From assembly GCA_028707745.1 (NCBI GenBank), contig JAQWAJ010000039.1:1-9479 (forward strand): a stretch of DNA of 9,479 bases, read 5' to 3'. Position numbers and translations under genes: made by a program. Below, one piece after another: positions 6,723 through 9,479 of the stretch. The notes beneath the pieces are model-generated. The model saw only the letters and a program-made list of their open reading frames with translations. It did not search any database and was not told the origin of the DNA. The stretch comes from Bacteroidales bacterium (GTDB taxonomy: Bacteria > Bacteroidota > Bacteroidia > Bacteroidales > UBA12481). How positions within the stretch are numbered: position 1 is the first letter of the stretch; each line of letters starts with the position of its first letter.

Positions 6723-9044
6723 TTAGAATTTCCAGCTAAGACCGACAGATGGCATAAACGGAAGTTGGTTAACCCGTTCATACCGTATCCGGTCGAAATA
6801 GAATATATTCTCTCTGTTGTAAACATTAGTGATACTTAACGATGCTTCAAGCTCACTATTCTCGCCAGTTGCGATAGTTTTCTTCAGGTTGATATCCAAG
6901 CGATGGTAATAAGGCAATCTGCCCTGATTAAGCGGGCCATAAACTATACCCAGTTCACCGTTAACCGTGGTATAGTCGGTGTTGATTCCATCATGGAACG
7001 GGATTTTTTCATAGAATCCCTGTGTCTGGGTGAACGGAAAACCGGAACCAAGGTTCCAGCGTGCGCCAATTTCCCAGGTAAGATCTTTTCCGAAAGTGTA
7101 GGCAGCAACCAGATTGACATTGTGCCTCCGGTCGAAGTGCGGTGCATAGTTAATAACTCCGTCATATCGGGTTACCCAACCCAGAGAATAGGTGCCCCAT
7201 AAATAGACGCGTTTGTAGTCGTATTTCAGCAAAAAGTCAATACCATAAGCCTTACCCGTTTCAATAATGAAATCTTTTCTCAGGTATTCCGGCTTATCCT
7301 GATTGTCTCCGGTATCATCATACAGTTTGTTACGGTTGATATTGGTCAGCTGGATATTGTCTTTGATATAGGTTTCCACATTCAGGTTAAGGCGATTCGT
7401 CAGATCGAACTCAAAACCAAAAATGGCATGGTTCGATTTCTGCAACTTTGAATTAATCGCCTTACCATCAAATTCTTTCTGCAGGTTTTCGGGTCCTGAA
7501 AGGAATCCGTAGAACAGGTTGACCACATCTCGGTCGGAGTTGGCAGCAATCAGGTTTTGTGAATAAATACCTGATGCAAATTTAAGTCTGAAGTTGTCGC
7601 TCAGATTATATTTTAAACCTAATCTGGGTTCAGGTGAGATTTCACTCAGCGAAGCATAATAATGCAGGCGAAAACTTGGTTCAATAAGAAATTTCCCCAG
7701 TGTTTTCTTGTACTTTGCGAAACCGGCCAGCTCCGTGGTAAACTGTTCCTGAGTAATTTTACGGCCCACCGAGTTGAAATAGTTGAAGTTCGTATTATAT
7801 CCCAGTGTTTCAATGCCATATTCCAGCTCATCCTTACCAAGGATATATACAAACGACAAGCCGATGTTAAATCCGTCGATCGAACTCTTTCGTGGCTGCT
7901 GATCGGCCTCGTTCATGGTAATCAGGTACTTTGAATAGGCAACGTTTGCCTTGATCAATGCGGGATAATCACCCGGGATCAGAACTACATTGGTGCCAAA
8001 TCCGTAGGTGTTCCAACCGATGTCAGTAATATTGCGGTAGGTGACATGATCGTTGAAATCAAATCCGAAGAAATTGACTTTACTTCCATTTTTGGCGTTT
8101 ATGGAGACTTTCCCGTAAATATCAGTGAAATTAAAAGGAAGCCCGACGGTATCAATATATTTATACAGATACTTTGATGACTGTTCGAGGTAGGAGTGTT
8201 TTGCACTCAGAATGAATGAAGAGGAGCCGTCTGAATCGTCCTTAGCCTTTTTCAGGGGTCCTTCGAGTAAAGCCTTGGCCATGAAAGTGCTGGTCGAGAA
8301 CTTACCGGATAACCTGTTCTTATTACCATCGCGCGTAGTGATATCCATAATAGACGAGATACGTCCACCATATTCGGCGCCAAATCCCCCAGTGTAAACG
8401 TCAACCTGATTGAGGATGTCAGTATCAAAAACGGAGAACAATCCGATTGAGTGAAACGGATTGTACACGATCATACCATCCAGTAACACTTTATTCTGAA
8501 TAGGCGCACCCCCGCGAATATAGAGCTGACCTCCCTGGTCGCCGGTGAAGATAACTCCAGGCAGCACCTGCAGGTATTGGGCAAGATCAGGCTCACCGCC
8601 AATAGTCGGAATCTTTTCCATCTGTTTGGGGGTTACCTTGATAATGGAGGTCTGCACCTGTGTCTTCATGGTTTGTTTCTCACCTGAAATCACTACCTCA
8701 TTAAGCGTATTAATCTGTTCTGAGATATACAGTTTTTCATTGATCACCCGGCCGGCCAGAACTTCTACGTCTTTTGAAGTTTTCTCATATCCAACTCCGG
8801 TGGCGGTCATAGTGTATTTCCCGACAGGGATTTTACTGATCATAAAAAACCCGTTCACGTCGGTCGAAGCGCCGTAATTTCTTGTTTCTCCCACATAAAC
8901 GTTGCAACCGATAAGTGGTTCGCCGGTTTTCTTGTCATAAACAAACCCACGGACAATTCCGGTTTTTGCTGCTTGTGAAAATCCGCTGGTACTAATTAAT
9001 ACGCCCCAAATAGCCAAAGCCGACAGGAATCTCAATGTTCTCAT
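6723..9044 (-). CDS. TonB-dependent outer-membrane receptor with N-terminal carboxypeptidase-regulatory-like domain
   Basis: The 773-residue product starts with a signal peptide (residues 1 to about 25, hydrophobic core [13 protein letters not shown]). Next comes a carboxypeptidase-regulatory-like beta-sandwich domain (about 29-110: [21 protein letters not shown], then [18 protein letters not shown]), typical of Bacteroidota receptors. The plug domain spans about 120-236 and contains [20 protein letters not shown] (175-190) and [13 protein letters not shown] (219-231). The remainder is a 22-strand-type beta barrel rich in alternating aromatic residues, ending in Phe (GLSWKF), the usual outer-membrane insertion signal. 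It would import a ligand with energy from TonB-ExbBD. No SusD-like partner or enzyme lies next to it, so the substrate cannot be inferred. It lies between the DUF349 gene (18 bp upstream) and pyrG (8 bp downstream), which suggests co-transcription with housekeeping genes. Confidence 0.92.
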   Translation of the reverse strand: MRTLRFLSALAIWGVLISTSGFSQAAKTGIVRGFVYDKKTGEPLIGCNVYVGETRNYGASTDVNGFFMISKIPVGKYTMTATGVGYEKTSKDVEVLAGRVINEKLYISEQINTLNEVVISGEKQTMKTQVQTSIIKVTPKQMEKIPTIGGEPDLAQYLQVLPGVIFTGDQGGQLYIRGGAPIQNKVLLDGMIVYNPFHSIGLFSVFDTDILNQVDVYTGGFGAEYGGRISSIMDITTRDGNKNRLSGKFSTSTFMAKALLEGPLKKAKDDSDGSSSFILSAKHSYLEQSSKYLYKYIDTVGLPFNFTDIYGKVSINAKNGSKVNFFGFDFNDHVTYRNITDIGWNTYGFGTNVVLIPGDYPALIKANVAYSKYLITMNEADQQPRKSSIDGFNIGLSFVYILGKDELEYGIETLGYNTNFNYFNSVGRKITQEQFTTELAGFAKYKKTLGKFLIEPSFRLHYYASLSEISPEPRLGLKYNLSDNFRLKFASGIYSQNLIAANSDRDVVNLFYGFLSGPENLQKEFDGKAINSKLQKSNHAIFGFEFDLTNRLNLNVETYIKDNIQLTNINRNKLYDDTGDNQDKPEYLRKDFIIETGKAYGIDFLLKYDYKRVYLWGTYSLGWVTRYDGVINYAPHFDRRHNVNLVAAYTFGKDLTWEIGARWNLGSGFPFTQTQGFYEKIPFHDGINTDYTTVNGELGIVYGPLNQGRLPYYHRLDINLKKTIATGENSELEASLSITNVYNRENIFYFDRIRYERVNQLPFMPSVGLSWKF

Positions 9045-9062
9045 GTTTAAAAGAATAAAATT

Positions 9063-9479
9063 TTACGATTCAAAGCGATCCAACAAATCGATTTTCTCTT
9101 TGAGAAGCTGAATACGCTCGCGCTCCTGAGCAATCTTATTCTCGACCTCACGGATCAGGGATTCAGATTTCTGCGATTTCGCAAAGAATCCGATGTTGTT
9201 CTCCCAGAGAACCACATCGCTCTCCATTTGCTTAAGCTTATTCACCAATTTCTCTCTTTCAGATGAAATTCGGTTTTTTGTTTTGGGGGACTGAACAAAT
9301 GTATCAACTTTTTGTTTATATCGCAAAAATTCTTTTTTCGGTTCATCAACCTCCAGTTGGTCGAAAAGTTTATGAATAGCTTCACGGAACTCCTTCTGAA
9401 CAATATCCTTTTTCTCAATCGGAATATGTCCGATGGTGGTGAACTCTTTTTGTATCTCTTTCAGCGTCATCAGATCTTC
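9063..9479 (-). CDS. DUF349-domain protein, C-terminal part (5' end outside window)
   Basis: The frame is open to the right edge of the window (first visible codon GAA at 9479), giving 138 residues and ending in TAA. An internal ATG at 9470 is not the likely start, because it lies inside conserved repeat sequence. Residues 4-45 (LMTLKEIQKEFTTIGHIP, then KKDIVQKEFREAIHKLFDQL) match the DUF349 helical repeat, whose usual pattern is L, W/F, IG, P, K, then F and F. The rest is strongly charged and heptad-like (EREKLVNKLKQMESDV; VENKIAQERERIQLLKEKIDLL), predicting a C-terminal coiled coil. Full-length Bacteroidota members usually carry several such repeats over some hundreds of residues. The function is unknown; I expect a cytoplasmic protein because no signal or membrane segment is visible in this part. 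Confidence 0.82.
   Translation of the reverse strand, partial: EDLMTLKEIQKEFTTIGHIPIEKKDIVQKEFREAIHKLFDQLEVDEPKKEFLRYKQKVDTFVQSPKTKNRISSEREKLVNKLKQMESDVVLWENNIGFFAKSQKSESLIREVENKIAQERERIQLLKEKIDLLDRFES

Overview
The window looks like chromosomal housekeeping DNA from a member of the Bacteroidota (Bacteroidetes). The reasons are the gene set and order (recF next to a DUF721/DciA gene and divergent from a membrane-anchored TPR gene plus ribH; pyrG next to a long Bacteroidota-type yidC with a Lys in the substrate groove; a CarboxypepD_reg/TonB-dependent receptor), weak or absent Shine-Dalgarno sequences, and matches to the Bacteroidota -7 promoter box TAnnTTTG. I saw no mobile element, phage gene, CRISPR array, tRNA or rRNA.

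Layout, left to right. Bases 1-298 (+) hold the C-terminal two thirds of nucleoside diphosphate kinase (ndk). It converges on a minus-strand pair, recF (1714-611) and dciA/DUF721 (607-311), 3 bp apart. recF is divergent from a TPR gene (1846-2538, +), with one promoter candidate for each direction in the 131-bp gap. A strong intrinsic terminator follows the TPR gene and sits only 6 nt before the ATG of ribH (2588-3085, lumazine synthase). A perfect 13-bp bidirectional terminator separates ribH from the convergent minus-strand block. That block reads, in transcription order, DUF349 protein (partial, runs off the right edge), TonB-dependent receptor, pyrG, yidC, with gaps of 18, 8 and 44 bp and no recognisable promoter in them, so it is probably one transcription unit.

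Functionally the window joins nucleotide supply (ndk, pyrG: CTP synthesis and NTP balancing), replication and repair (recF, dciA), riboflavin synthesis (ribH) and the cell envelope (yidC, TonB-dependent receptor, TPR anchor protein).

The one clearly abnormal thing is pyrG. Its reading frame is complete and conserved from 6714 to 5110 (534 codons plus stop) except for a single in-frame TAG at 5271-5269 (codon 482). The remaining 52 codons stay in the same frame and encode the conserved end of the glutaminase domain, including the His-x-Glu of the catalytic triad. Every other stop codon in the window (nine) is TAA. A base-call error, a real nonsense mutation and amber readthrough or reassignment are all open; the sequence alone cannot decide between them. 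Apart from that I see no convincing new biological system here.
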